Position numbers and translations under genes: made by a program | From: Cognaticolwellia mytili | Lineage (GTDB): Bacteria > Pseudomonadota > Gammaproteobacteria > Enterobacterales > Alteromonadaceae | Length of the DNA: 64,000 nt | Reading direction: 5' to 3' | Assembly: GCF_002104475.1 (NCBI RefSeq) | Contig: NZ_NBOF01000002.1 | Coordinates: forward strand, 248,001-312,000 | Shown: in pieces, positions 56,826 to 64,000 of the stretch | How the letters are laid out: every line of letters begins with the position of its first letter | Position numbering within the stretch: the first letter of the stretch is position 1 | The notes under the pieces: generated by a model | Databases searched by the model: none | Told to the model about the DNA's origin: nothing | Seen by the model: only the letters and a program-made list of their open reading frames with translations

Positions 56826-58019
56826 TTATATAGTCGCGGCTGATTTTGAAAACTTATTTACGCCGCCTTTAATGACGAAGTAACCTAAAACACCCGATAT
56901 TAATGAGCCTATAACAATTCCTAATCGATCTTGAAAGATAAGGTTTCCGCTATTGCCTTGTTCAAATGCTAAAGAACCAATAAATAAACTCATGGTAAAA
57001 CCAACACCACATAAAATGGCAGCACCGTACAGTAAACGCCAACTAACATTGGCCGGTAATTTTGTTAACCCTAATTTAATAGCAATAAAGCAAAAGCCAA
57101 ATACTCCTAATTGTTTCCCAACAATTAAACCAACAATAATACCTAGTGGCACTGGCGCCATCACTTGTTCAACACCAATACCCGAGAAGCTTATGCCAGC
57201 ATTGGCAAAGGCAAATACAGGTAAAACGATAAAGGCCACTAATGAATGTAAATTATGTTCTAACGATTTTAATGGTGAAGGTTCATCGTTTTTACCCTTA
57301 ATTGGAATAAAGAAAGCTAGAACAACACCTGCTAATGTTGCATGTACACCTGACTTTAATACTGCCACCCATAAAATGATGCCTAAGAAGATATAAGGTG
57401 CCGTGCTCGTTACACCGCGATTGTTCATGGTAAATAAAATCGTTAATACTATTGCTGAAAATATCAATGACAATATTGAAAGCTGGTCAGTATAAAATAG
57501 AGCAATAACAATGATTGCGCCTAAATCATCAAATATTGCTAAAGACGTTAAGAATACTTTAAGTTGCAGGGGAACTTTACTGCCAATAATTGATAAAATA
57601 CCTAATGCGAAGGCGATATCTGTTGCCGTCGGAATAGCCCAACCATTAATCGCTTCTGGATCATTGTAGTTAAATGCCACATAACATAGTGCAGGTACTA
57701 GCATTCCACCTAGCGCGCCAATTGCAGGTAAGGTAATTTGCCCCGGTTGCGATAAATCGCCTTCTAAAAACTCTCGCTTTAGCTCTAAACCAACAAGGAA
57801 GAAAAACAATGCCATCAAGCCATCGTTAATCCATAATAATAACGGTTTAGCTATTTCAAAACTGCCAACAGAAACTTGTACAGGAATGTTCAACAGCATA
57901 TCGTAATAAGATACAAAAGAAGAATTGGCGATCACCATTGCCGCAACAGCAGCAAACATTAAAATAATACCACTAGCTGCTTCCAAGTTTAAAAAGTCAT
58001 TTATATTCTTAATAATCAT
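56826..58019 (-). CDS. nhaA: Na+/H+ antiporter NhaA
   Basis: A 397-residue antiporter with 12 predicted membrane helices. It keeps the unwound-helix motif WAIPTATDIAFALGILSIIGSKVP (Asp about 132) and the ion-binding Asp pair in LTSLAIFDDLGAIIVIALFYT (about 162-163). It exports Na+ in exchange for protons and is important in marine bacteria and at alkaline pH. The gene starts about 20 bp downstream of a perfect 31-bp palindrome. There is no adjacent nhaR; an AsnC/Lrp regulator is divergent 242 bp away. Confidence 0.96.
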   Translation of the reverse strand: MIIKNINDFLNLEAASGIILMFAAVAAMVIANSSFVSYYDMLLNIPVQVSVGSFEIAKPLLLWINDGLMALFFFLVGLELKREFLEGDLSQPGQITLPAIGALGGMLVPALCYVAFNYNDPEAINGWAIPTATDIAFALGILSIIGSKVPLQLKVFLTSLAIFDDLGAIIVIALFYTDQLSILSLIFSAIVLTILFTMNNRGVTSTAPYIFLGIILWVAVLKSGVHATLAGVVLAFFIPIKGKNDEPSPLKSLEHNLHSLVAFIVLPVFAFANAGISFSGIGVEQVMAPVPLGIIVGLIVGKQLGVFGFCFIAIKLGLTKLPANVSWRLLYGAAILCGVGFTMSLFIGSLAFEQGNSGNLIFQDRLGIVIGSLISGVLGYFVIKGGVNKFSKSAATI

Positions 58020-58039
58020 TTATGCTCACTACGTTTGCT

Positions 58040-58070
58040 TTCCATCATGACATAATATGTCATGATGGAA
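58040..58070. promoter_or_regulatory. Operator: perfect 31-bp palindrome upstream of nhaA
   Basis: A 15-1-15 perfect inverted repeat centred on A at 58055, with core GACATA-A-TATGTC and flanks that also pair. The core is the reverse complement of the two sites in the yjfI promoter. On the minus strand TATTAT within it could be the nhaA -10 box, with a weak TTGTAT 17 bp upstream, so a bound protein would block polymerase. Confidence 0.75.
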
Positions 58071-58261
58071 TGTAATACAAATACATAAGCGTATTTTTTA
58101 ATAGTTAAAAATAGTAAGGTTAAAATTCGGAAACAGGTATAAATATCGAAAATAATTCATATTTATAGTGAATAAGCTAGCAATCTTGGAATTAATAAGT
58201 GTAATATTTAGTTAAGAAAAGCGTATAAACAAATTAGGCTTAGCCTAAGGTTAAAATATTA

Positions 58262-58735
58262 ATGAAAAAATTAGATGATATAGATTTACGTATCTTAACT
58301 TTGCTATATAAAGATGCGGATATCACCAATAAAGAACTTGCGGCTCAAATTGGCATTGCCCCATCAACATGTTTAGAGCGCGTAAAACGGATGAAGAACA
58401 ATGGTGTAATTAACAACGCATTCATTGATATTAACTTCAAAAGTATCGGTGGCAATATTGAGGCAATTGCAGCAATTAAGCTGCAACCTTACTCGGAAAT
58501 AATTGTAAATCAACTAAGAGATGATTTACTAAAACTACCCGAAATTATTAGTTTGTATCACATGGGGGGCAATTATGATTACTTCATTCATATGTCAGTA
58601 AGAGATAGCGAACACTTACGTCAGTTTGTTTTTAATGCTATTACTTCACGCGAAGAAGTGACTACGGTAGAAACTTCTCTCATCTTCGAGCATAGTCGCA
58701 GTGGCGTGCTACCAAACTTTGATGATGAAACATAG
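58262..58735 (+). CDS. Lrp/AsnC family transcriptional regulator
   Basis: A 157-residue regulator with an N-terminal winged helix-turn-helix (LDDIDLRILTLLYKDADITNKELAAQIGIAPSTCLERVKRMKNNGVI, residues 3-49) and a C-terminal RAM/AsnC ligand-binding domain (about 65-150, with VSLYHMGGNYDYFIHMSVRD-type GxxDY motif). It probably senses an amino acid. It is divergent from nhaA, but the 31-bp palindrome is 190 bp from its start and lies next to nhaA instead. Lrp-type sites are usually looser than this palindrome, so it is only a possible ligand for it. Confidence 0.93.
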   Translation: MKKLDDIDLRILTLLYKDADITNKELAAQIGIAPSTCLERVKRMKNNGVINNAFIDINFKSIGGNIEAIAAIKLQPYSEIIVNQLRDDLLKLPEIISLYHMGGNYDYFIHMSVRDSEHLRQFVFNAITSREEVTTVETSLIFEHSRSGVLPNFDDET

Positions 58736-58800
58736 CACTCATACATTATGGTTACTTTTCACATCAATATCATCGTACTATAACAATCACCTAAAAATAA

Positions 58801-58826
58801 AAAAGAGCAGCTAAAGGCTCTTTTTT
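58801..58826 (+). terminator. Terminator of the AsnC/Lrp gene
   Basis: AAAAGAGC and GCTCTTTT (58801-58808 and 58817-58824) with an 8-nt loop and T-tract, between convergent genes, so it may act in both directions. Confidence 0.85.
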
Positions 58827-58863
58827 ATTACGTGTACCTGAAGTAACTAATATTTCGAAAACG

Positions 58864-59532
58864 TTACTTTTTTTGAAAGTCTCCTGTTTCAAAATACAAT
58901 GGCTTCATAGTGCCACAATTAATAAATTTATATTGTAGTTCGCTACGCTTAGGTACAGGTGATGATGTATTAAACTTGGTTAAACAACCAGCTTCTAAAT
59001 CAATGCCTATGATATGATCAAAGCTGGGTGCCTGCTGAATCCTGTGAATATAAATTTTATAATTTTTTCTTAATGGAACCACATCATAGTTTTGCTTTCT
59101 ATTCGACGGCTGTATGTCATCAAATGTTCTAACGTAGACTTGCTTATCAAAAGTTAAAGGAATGCTCTCATAAACGAGCATGCCATCGCGTTCAAAGTGC
59201 CCTGCATATAAATCCACATTTACCGTTAATTTTTCACCACGTATTAAACGTTGTAAGTTAAATTTCTCTGGCTTAGCAGTAATTAGTTCGCCGTCTCGAA
59301 TCATTTGCAACACTGCTAAGTTATCATTATCTATTTTATACAGTAGCTGAACATTATGTGGCTTCTTATATAACGGCATATGCGATGCATAGATACTAGA
59401 CCCTTGTGTAAATAGTGCCATTCCATGTATACCCATATATGCGGGGTCCAGTGGTGGCAACTCTTTAACTTCATCCTCAGCAAAACTTATTTGACTCAAT
59501 AAAAACAAAATACTAAACAATATTTTTTTCAT
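58864..59532 (-). CDS. Conserved hypothetical secreted protein
   Basis: A 222-residue protein with a clear signal peptide (KKILFSILFLLSQISFA), so it is periplasmic or surface located. I do not recognise a family. The mature part begins EDEVKELPPLDPAYMGIHGMALFTQGSSIYASHMPLYKKPHN, with aromatic- and His-rich segments and two Cys near residues 187 and 206 that could form a disulfide. It seems mainly beta in prediction by eye. It ends in a basic tail. It stands alone between the AsnC/Lrp gene and dnaJ. The motif GIHGMALF with SHMPLY might bind metal, but that is speculative. Confidence 0.75.
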   Translation of the reverse strand: MKKILFSILFLLSQISFAEDEVKELPPLDPAYMGIHGMALFTQGSSIYASHMPLYKKPHNVQLLYKIDNDNLAVLQMIRDGELITAKPEKFNLQRLIRGEKLTVNVDLYAGHFERDGMLVYESIPLTFDKQVYVRTFDDIQPSNRKQNYDVVPLRKNYKIYIHRIQQAPSFDHIIGIDLEAGCLTKFNTSSPVPKRSELQYKFINCGTMKPLYFETGDFQKK

Positions 59533-59650
59533 AAATGCATTCTCATATATAGGCTAAAGGAAAATTAGTAAACTAAAACCTATCAAATTGAATCAATCGA
59601 AATAAATCAATGAAGTAAGCTCGTTTATATTATAACTGTTTTCTTCGAAC

Positions 59651-59677
59651 AAAAAAAATCCTACCGAAGTAGGATTT
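59651..59677 (-). terminator. Terminator of dnaJ
   Basis: AAATCCTAC and GTAGGATTT (9-bp stem, loop of 4), followed on the minus strand by eight T, 26 bp after the dnaJ stop. Confidence 0.93.
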
Positions 59678-59702
59678 ACAGTAATGTAATTATCGAGTGA
59701 CT

Positions 59703-60845
59703 TTAGCTTTTAAGGTCATCGAAGAATTTTTTCACACCATCAAAAAAACCGGTTTCCTTCGGGCTATGTTTACTGGTGCTTTTACCCATCTTTTCTTCTA
59801 ACTGACGTAATAAGTCAGCTTGGTCGCCAGACAGGCTCACAGGTGTTTCAATAACAACTTTGCACATCAAGTCGCCAGTTGAATGGCTACGTACTGATTT
59901 AACACCCTTACCACGTAAACGGAACATTTTACCCGTTTGCGTTTCTTTCGGTATTTTCAGCTTAACTTTACCTTCAAGCGTTGGCACTTCAATGTCACCG
60001 CCTAGAGCAGCTGTGGTGAAACTAATTGGCACTTCACAATATAAATGATTTTCATCACGAACAAATATTTTATGCTCTTTTACATTGGCTTGAACATATA
60101 AATCACCTGCTGGTGCACCATGCTCACCCGCTTCACCTTCGCCAGATAAACGAATTCTGTCACCAGTATCTACACCTGGTGGAATTTTAACTGACAACGT
60201 TTTTGTTTTCTCAACACGGCCTTGGCCACGACAAGAAGTACATGGACTTGAAATAACCTTACCTTTACCAGAACACGTTGGACACGTCTGTTGTACAGCA
60301 AACAAACCTTGACGCATCTGTACTTGGCCATGGCCATGACAAGTTGAACATGTTTTTGCACTGGTGCCTTTCTTAGCGCCACTGCCATCACATGGATCAC
60401 AACTTACAAACGTTGGTACTTTAATTTCAAGTGTTTTACCTTTAACCGCTTCTTCAAGGCTAAGGTCAAGGTTATAACGTAAATCGCTACCACGACGTTG
60501 ACGAGATTGCCCACCACCACGACGGCCGCCGCCACCAAAGATATCACCAAAAATATCGCCAAAAGCATCGCCGAAGTCTTGTCCACCGCCAAAACCGCCA
60601 CCACCACCGTGGCCACCTTGTTCAAAAGCTGCATGGCCGTATTGATCATACGCTGCACGCTTTTGATCATCATTTAAGATTTCGTAAGCTTCTTTAACTT
60701 CTTTAAATTGCTCTTCTTTAGCTTTGTCACCTTCGTTACGATCCGGATGTAACTTCATCGCTAAACGTTTATAGGCTTTTTTGATATCACGCTCAGATGC
60801 ATCTTTTGCAACACTAAGCACTTCATAATAATCGCGTTTTGACAT
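59703..60845 (-). CDS. dnaJ: Chaperone protein DnaJ
   Basis: A 380-residue co-chaperone with all class I parts: J domain (1-70) with HPD in [11 protein letters not shown], a Gly/Phe-rich region (about 72-120) with an [13 protein letters not shown] repeat, a zinc-finger domain with four CxxCxGxG-type motifs ([44 protein letters not shown]), and a C-terminal substrate-binding domain. It stimulates DnaK ATPase. It lies 361 bp downstream of dnaK, farther than usual, with a nested palindrome element between. Confidence 0.98.
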   Translation of the reverse strand: MSKRDYYEVLSVAKDASERDIKKAYKRLAMKLHPDRNEGDKAKEEQFKEVKEAYEILNDDQKRAAYDQYGHAAFEQGGHGGGGGFGGGQDFGDAFGDIFGDIFGGGGRRGGGQSRQRRGSDLRYNLDLSLEEAVKGKTLEIKVPTFVSCDPCDGSGAKKGTSAKTCSTCHGHGQVQMRQGLFAVQQTCPTCSGKGKVISSPCTSCRGQGRVEKTKTLSVKIPPGVDTGDRIRLSGEGEAGEHGAPAGDLYVQANVKEHKIFVRDENHLYCEVPISFTTAALGGDIEVPTLEGKVKLKIPKETQTGKMFRLRGKGVKSVRSHSTGDLMCKVVIETPVSLSGDQADLLRQLEEKMGKSTSKHSPKETGFFDGVKKFFDDLKS

Positions 60846-61029
60846 AGGTTTAATTTCTTTACTTCAAATTTATGGATACTAATTTGTTTGGTTTCTTAAC
60901 TCGATGTTTTAACCATATTCAAAACATCAAAAATCCAAGCAAATTAATATCAATTAATGATTAATTTTTTATAGCATTGTGAAGTTAATTCACAACATTT
61001 CGTTGCTACTTTACCCTTTCTTTTGATAA

Positions 61030-61058
61030 AGCAAAGCGCCGATAATTATCGACGCTTT
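61030..61058. other. Hairpin in the dnaK-dnaJ gap
   Basis: GCGCCGATAATTATCGACGC is a nearly perfect palindrome (AAAGCG ... CGCTTT ends) about 185 bp upstream of dnaJ. It could be a weak terminator or an mRNA stability element; no clear T-tract follows on the minus strand. Confidence 0.4.
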
Positions 61059-61083
61059 CATTTTCTTTATAAACAACAAATGT

Positions 61084-61203
61084 TTAATTATTTAAATTGT
61101 CGCTGTAGCGTTCTAGAGCAAGGCGGACATGCGGAGCATACAAGTGTATGTGAGCATGTCCAACGCAACTATTGAGCGCGACAGTAGACCATTCAATAAT
61201 TAA
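61084..61203. repeat. 120-bp nested palindromic element between dnaK and dnaJ
   Basis: Four nested arm pairs share one axis: TTAATTATT/AATAATTAA (61084-61092/61195-61203), TGTCGC/GCGACA (61099-61104/61178-61183), GGACATGC/GCATGTCC (61125-61132/61154-61161) and CATACA/TGTATG (61137-61142/61145-61150). This is a miniature-transposon or REP-like layout. It begins 3 bp past the dnaK stop. Confidence 0.8.
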
Positions 61204-61206
61204 TGA

Positions 61207-63135
61207 TTACTTATCGTCTTTAACTTCTTCAAACTCAGCGTCTACAACATCATCGCCAGCTGGTGCTGATGAATCTGCTTCCGGAGCTGCGCCTTCAGGA
61301 GCACCGCCTTCTGCTTGAGATTTCGCTTGAGCGATTTCCATTAACTTAGCAGAAGCTTCAATAACAGCTTGTGATTTAGCATCAATTGCTTCTTTATCAT
61401 CACCTTTAACCGCTGTTTCAAGTTCAGTTAATGCTGCTTCAAGTTTTTCTTTGTCTTCGCCAGCAAAATCTTCGCCTGCTTCTTCAATTTGCTTACGTGT
61501 TGCGTGAACCATGCCATCAGCTTGGTTACGAGCTTGTACAAGCTCTTCAAACTTCGCATCTTCGTCGGCATTTGCTTCAGCGTCACGTACCATTTGCTCT
61601 ACTTCATCATCTGATAAACCAGAAGAAGCTTTAATGGTAATTTTTTGTTCTTTACCTGTGTTCTTATCTTTAGCTGTTACATGCAAAATACCATCAGCAT
61701 CAATATCGAAAGTTACTTCGATTTGTGGCGTACCACGTGGTGCTGCATCGATACCTTCAAGGTTAAACTGACCTAAAGATTTGTTAGCAGAAGCTTGCTT
61801 ACGCTCACCTTGTACAACATGAACAGTTACAGCAGCTTGGTTATCATCAGCTGTTGAGAACGTTTGAGATTGTTTCGTTGGGATAGTGGTGTTTTTGTCG
61901 ATAACTTTCGTCATCACGCCGCCCATAGTCTCAATACCTAATGATAACGGCGTAACATCTAATAATAGAACGTCAGTTACATCACCAGAAAGAACACCCG
62001 CTTGAATTGCTGCACCAGCAGCTACTGCTTCATCAGGGTTAACGTCTTTACGTGGCTCTTTACCGAAGAAATCAGTTACTGCGGCTTGTACCATTGGCAT
62101 ACGTGATTGACCACCAACCAAGATAACATCATTGATGTCACTTACTGATAAGTCTGCATCTTTAAGTGCTTGCTTAAGCGGCTCTAAAGTTGCTTTAACC
62201 ATATCTTCAACTAATGACTCTAATTTAGCACGTGTTACTTTGATGTTCATATGCTTAGGGCCACTTGCATCTGCAGTGATGTAAGGTAAGTTAACATCAG
62301 TTTGTTGTGCAGAAGAAAGTTCACATTTCGCTTTTTCAGCCGCTTCTTTCAAACGTTGCATAGCTAATGGATCAGTTGTTAAATCCATGCCTTGGTCTTT
62401 TTTGAATTCAGCTACTAGGTAGTTGATTAAACGGTTATCAAAATCTTCACCACCTAAGTGAGTGTCACCGTTAGTCGCAAGTACTTCAAACGTGTGCTCG
62501 CCTTCAACTTCATCAATTTCGATGATAGAGATATCAAATGTACCACCACCTAAATCGTATACTGCAACAACTTTGTCGCCTTCTTGCTTGTCCATGCCGT
62601 AGGCAAGGGCAGCAGCAGTTGGCTCGTTGATAATACGTTTAACATCAAGACCAGCAATACGACCAGCATCTTTAGTTGCTTGACGTTGTGAATCGTTGAA
62701 GTAAGCAGGAACGGTAATTACTGCTTCAGAAATTGTTTCACCTAAGTAGTCTTCAGCTGTTTTTTTCATTTTAGCTAAAACTTCAGCTGAAACCTGTGGT
62801 GGAGCAACGTTTTTATCACGTGCTGTAACCCACGCATCACCGTTATCAGCTTTAACAATACCAAATGGCATAATACCGATATCACGCTGAACTTCTTTGT
62901 CTTCAAAACGACGACCGATTAAACGCTTAATAGCGTATAACGTGTTTGTCGGGTTTGTAACTGATTGACGCTTAGCAGGTTGACCTACTAAAGTTTCGCC
63001 TTCTTCTGTGTATGCAATGATTGAAGGAGTTGTACGATCGCCTTCCGCATTTTCAATTACACGTGCTGTGCCGCCATCTAGAACAGCAACACAAGAGTTT
63101 GTTGTCCCTAGGTCAATACCAATAATTTTGCCCAT
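61207..63135 (-). CDS. dnaK: Chaperone protein DnaK (Hsp70)
   Basis: A 642-residue Hsp70. Signatures: [13 protein letters not shown] (5-17), [16 protein letters not shown] (about 193-208) and [17 protein letters not shown] (about 339-355). Substrate-binding domain and lid follow, ending in the conserved acidic tail [14 protein letters not shown]. It uses ATP to bind and release unfolded proteins with DnaJ and GrpE. AGATCCTCAAG precedes ATG 63135, and a heat-shock sigma32 promoter is upstream. Confidence 0.99.
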   Translation of the reverse strand: MGKIIGIDLGTTNSCVAVLDGGTARVIENAEGDRTTPSIIAYTEEGETLVGQPAKRQSVTNPTNTLYAIKRLIGRRFEDKEVQRDIGIMPFGIVKADNGDAWVTARDKNVAPPQVSAEVLAKMKKTAEDYLGETISEAVITVPAYFNDSQRQATKDAGRIAGLDVKRIINEPTAAALAYGMDKQEGDKVVAVYDLGGGTFDISIIEIDEVEGEHTFEVLATNGDTHLGGEDFDNRLINYLVAEFKKDQGMDLTTDPLAMQRLKEAAEKAKCELSSAQQTDVNLPYITADASGPKHMNIKVTRAKLESLVEDMVKATLEPLKQALKDADLSVSDINDVILVGGQSRMPMVQAAVTDFFGKEPRKDVNPDEAVAAGAAIQAGVLSGDVTDVLLLDVTPLSLGIETMGGVMTKVIDKNTTIPTKQSQTFSTADDNQAAVTVHVVQGERKQASANKSLGQFNLEGIDAAPRGTPQIEVTFDIDADGILHVTAKDKNTGKEQKITIKASSGLSDDEVEQMVRDAEANADEDAKFEELVQARNQADGMVHATRKQIEEAGEDFAGEDKEKLEAALTELETAVKGDDKEAIDAKSQAVIEASAKLMEIAQAKSQAEGGAPEGAAPEADSSAPAGDDVVDAEFEEVKDDK

Positions 63136-63194
63136 CTTGAGGATCTCCGAATACTTATATGTTAAAAATAAAGATTAAATCTTTCGATGAACAG

Positions 63195-63224
63195 TTAGTG
63201 GGGGCAGGAAAAAGTCTTTTCAAC
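63195..63224 (-). promoter_or_regulatory. sigma32 heat-shock promoter of dnaK
   Basis: On the minus strand GTTGAAA (63224-63218) matches the -35 CTTGAAA, and after 13 bp CCCCCACTAA (63204-63195) matches the -10 CCCCATnTA. It lies about 60 bp upstream of dnaK, so dnaK has its own heat-shock promoter. Confidence 0.82.
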
Positions 63225-63331
63225 TATTTTTATCGAAAAAAACTAAAAAATGTTAAATTTTATTTCTTCTTCTCTTTATTAATGCCAATTAAGCTTCTGC
63301 TTGTTATATTATTCAGCAATAAAAGACATAA

Positions 63332-63357
63332 AAAAACCAGACACTTGTCTGGTTTTT
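63332..63357. terminator. Terminator between grpE and dnaK
   Basis: AAAAACCAGACA and TGTCTGGTTTTT form a 12-bp stem with A/T-tracts on both sides. It ends the grpE transcript before dnaK. The stretch 63136-63415 holds this and the dnaK promoter; an 84-codon plus-strand ORF across it is not supported. Confidence 0.92.
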
Positions 63358-63415
63358 CATCTTTACTTAAAACGTTATTTAGCAATAAAAGTCTAAAACT
63401 AGCTAAAAAATAAAA

Positions 63416-64000
63416 TTAAGCCGTAGTATCAACACTTGGCTTAGCTTTCGAAACCATCACCATAGCAGGGCGAATTAAACGACCATTTAACTCATAACCT
63501 TTTTGCATTACCGCAATAACAGTATTGGCGGCAACACCTTCAACTTCTTGCATTGACATCGCTTGATGTAATTCAGGGTTGAATGGCTGATCTTGTGGAT
63601 CAATGGCTTTAATGGCAAATTTTTCTAACGAAGATAATAAACCTTGATAAGTTAATTCGATGCCTTCAATAATGCCTTTATTGTTTTCATCATCTTTATC
63701 AATATTTTGCAATGCACGCTCTAAGTTATCAACAGTTACCAGCATTTCGCTAGCAAACTTCTCTAAAGCAAATTTACGGGCTTTCTCAACATCTTGTGCA
63801 GCGCGACGACGAACATTATCGACTTCTGCTTTGGCGCGAATAACAGAGTCTTTTTGATCTGTTACCGTAGACTTAGCAGCGGCTAATGAAAGCTCAAGCT
63901 CATTTATTTTTTCTTGCTCTTCGCTAACAACTTCATGAGCATGCACATGTTGCTCTTCAACTTGCTCTTCAGCTTGTTCAATAATTTCTGCTGCTAATTC
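63416..64000 (-). CDS. grpE: Nucleotide exchange factor GrpE, 5'-truncated by the window edge
   Basis: At least 194 residues are visible; the frame stays open past 64000, reading [24 protein letters not shown] upstream, so the start is outside the window. The long N-terminal coiled coil ([67 protein letters not shown]) and C-terminal beta domain ([50 protein letters not shown]) are diagnostic. GrpE exchanges ADP on DnaK. A separate terminator follows it. Confidence 0.96.
   Translation of the reverse strand, partial: ELAAEIIEQAEEQVEEQHVHAHEVVSEEQEKINELELSLAAAKSTVTDQKDSVIRAKAEVDNVRRRAAQDVEKARKFALEKFASEMLVTVDNLERALQNIDKDDENNKGIIEGIELTYQGLLSSLEKFAIKAIDPQDQPFNPELHQAMSMQEVEGVAANTVIAVMQKGYELNGRLIRPAMVMVSKAKPSVDTTA

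Noticed and set aside
58262-58735. AsnC/Lrp protein as the regulator of the 31-bp palindrome
   Set aside because: Kept only as a weak possibility: Lrp-family sites are usually shorter and looser, the palindrome is 190 bp from its gene, and the yjf cluster with the same motif has no AsnC gene nearby.
63159-63413. 84-codon plus-strand ORF between dnaK and grpE
   Set aside because: Covers the dnaK heat-shock promoter and the grpE terminator; lysine/phenylalanine-rich composition reflects AT-rich DNA.

Overview
The window is AT-rich chromosomal DNA from a marine gammaproteobacterium. It most resembles Colwelliaceae (Colwellia/Thalassotalea) or a close Alteromonadales relative. I infer this from housekeeping gene order shared with E. 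coli and Shewanella (purF-cvpA-dedD-folC-accD-truA-fimV-asd-pdxB, then fabB-mnmC-yfcL, then grpE-dnaK-dnaJ), the low GC content and the marine-type accessory genes. No tRNA, rRNA, CRISPR array, prophage or insertion-sequence transposase was seen.

Layout. (1) 1-4.9 kb, plus strand: a YjfIJKL-type membrane-stress cluster. It holds the tail of a DUF350 protein, a membrane-anchored spermidine synthase, DUF2170 (YjfI), PspA-like YjfJ, DUF2491 (YjfK), a small protein with ribbon-helix-helix-like segments and a two-TM potassium channel. (2) 5-9.8 kb and 9.9-10.9 kb: YgiF triphosphatase, YgiM SH3 protein, a Wzi-like outer-membrane barrel, a GT9 glycosyltransferase and a CDP-glycerol transferase-like enzyme. 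(3) 11-16.2 kb: leuABCD behind a leuL leader peptide and attenuator. (4) 16.4-22.2 kb: two tandem HD-GYP proteins, a fused GspA-GspB secretion protein and cca. (5) 22.2-28.1 kb: a TonB-dependent receptor, fumarylacetoacetase and trhO. (6) 28.2-46.4 kb: the conserved housekeeping block, including a FimV protein with twelve perfect-length 63-bp repeats, and fabB with FadR-like and FabR-like sites. (7) 46.6-54.7 kb: a curli locus (csgB-csgA-csgE-csgF-csgG plus csgD) with an unusually large curlin of about 19 repeats, followed by a secreted subtilase. (8) 54.9-64 kb: epmC, an nhaA-SPFH operon, an AsnC/Lrp regulator, a hypothetical secreted protein, and dnaJ, dnaK and 5'-truncated grpE.

The most notable cross-link is a palindrome with core GACATA-N-TATGTC. 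It occurs twice in the promoter of the yjfI-pspA genes, one copy covering the -35 box, and again 56 kb away as a perfect 31-bp palindrome just upstream of nhaA-SPFH. This suggests one repressor controls PspA, YjfK, a K+ channel, a Na+/H+ antiporter and an SPFH membrane protein, which would be a membrane-potential or ion-homeostasis regulon. Its regulator is not identified; the ribbon-helix-helix-like protein in the first cluster is a candidate. Other points of interest are the GspAB fusion, the curli cluster sitting inside otherwise conserved yfcL-epmC synteny, and several families of intergenic repeats, including a 120-bp nested palindrome between dnaK and dnaJ.
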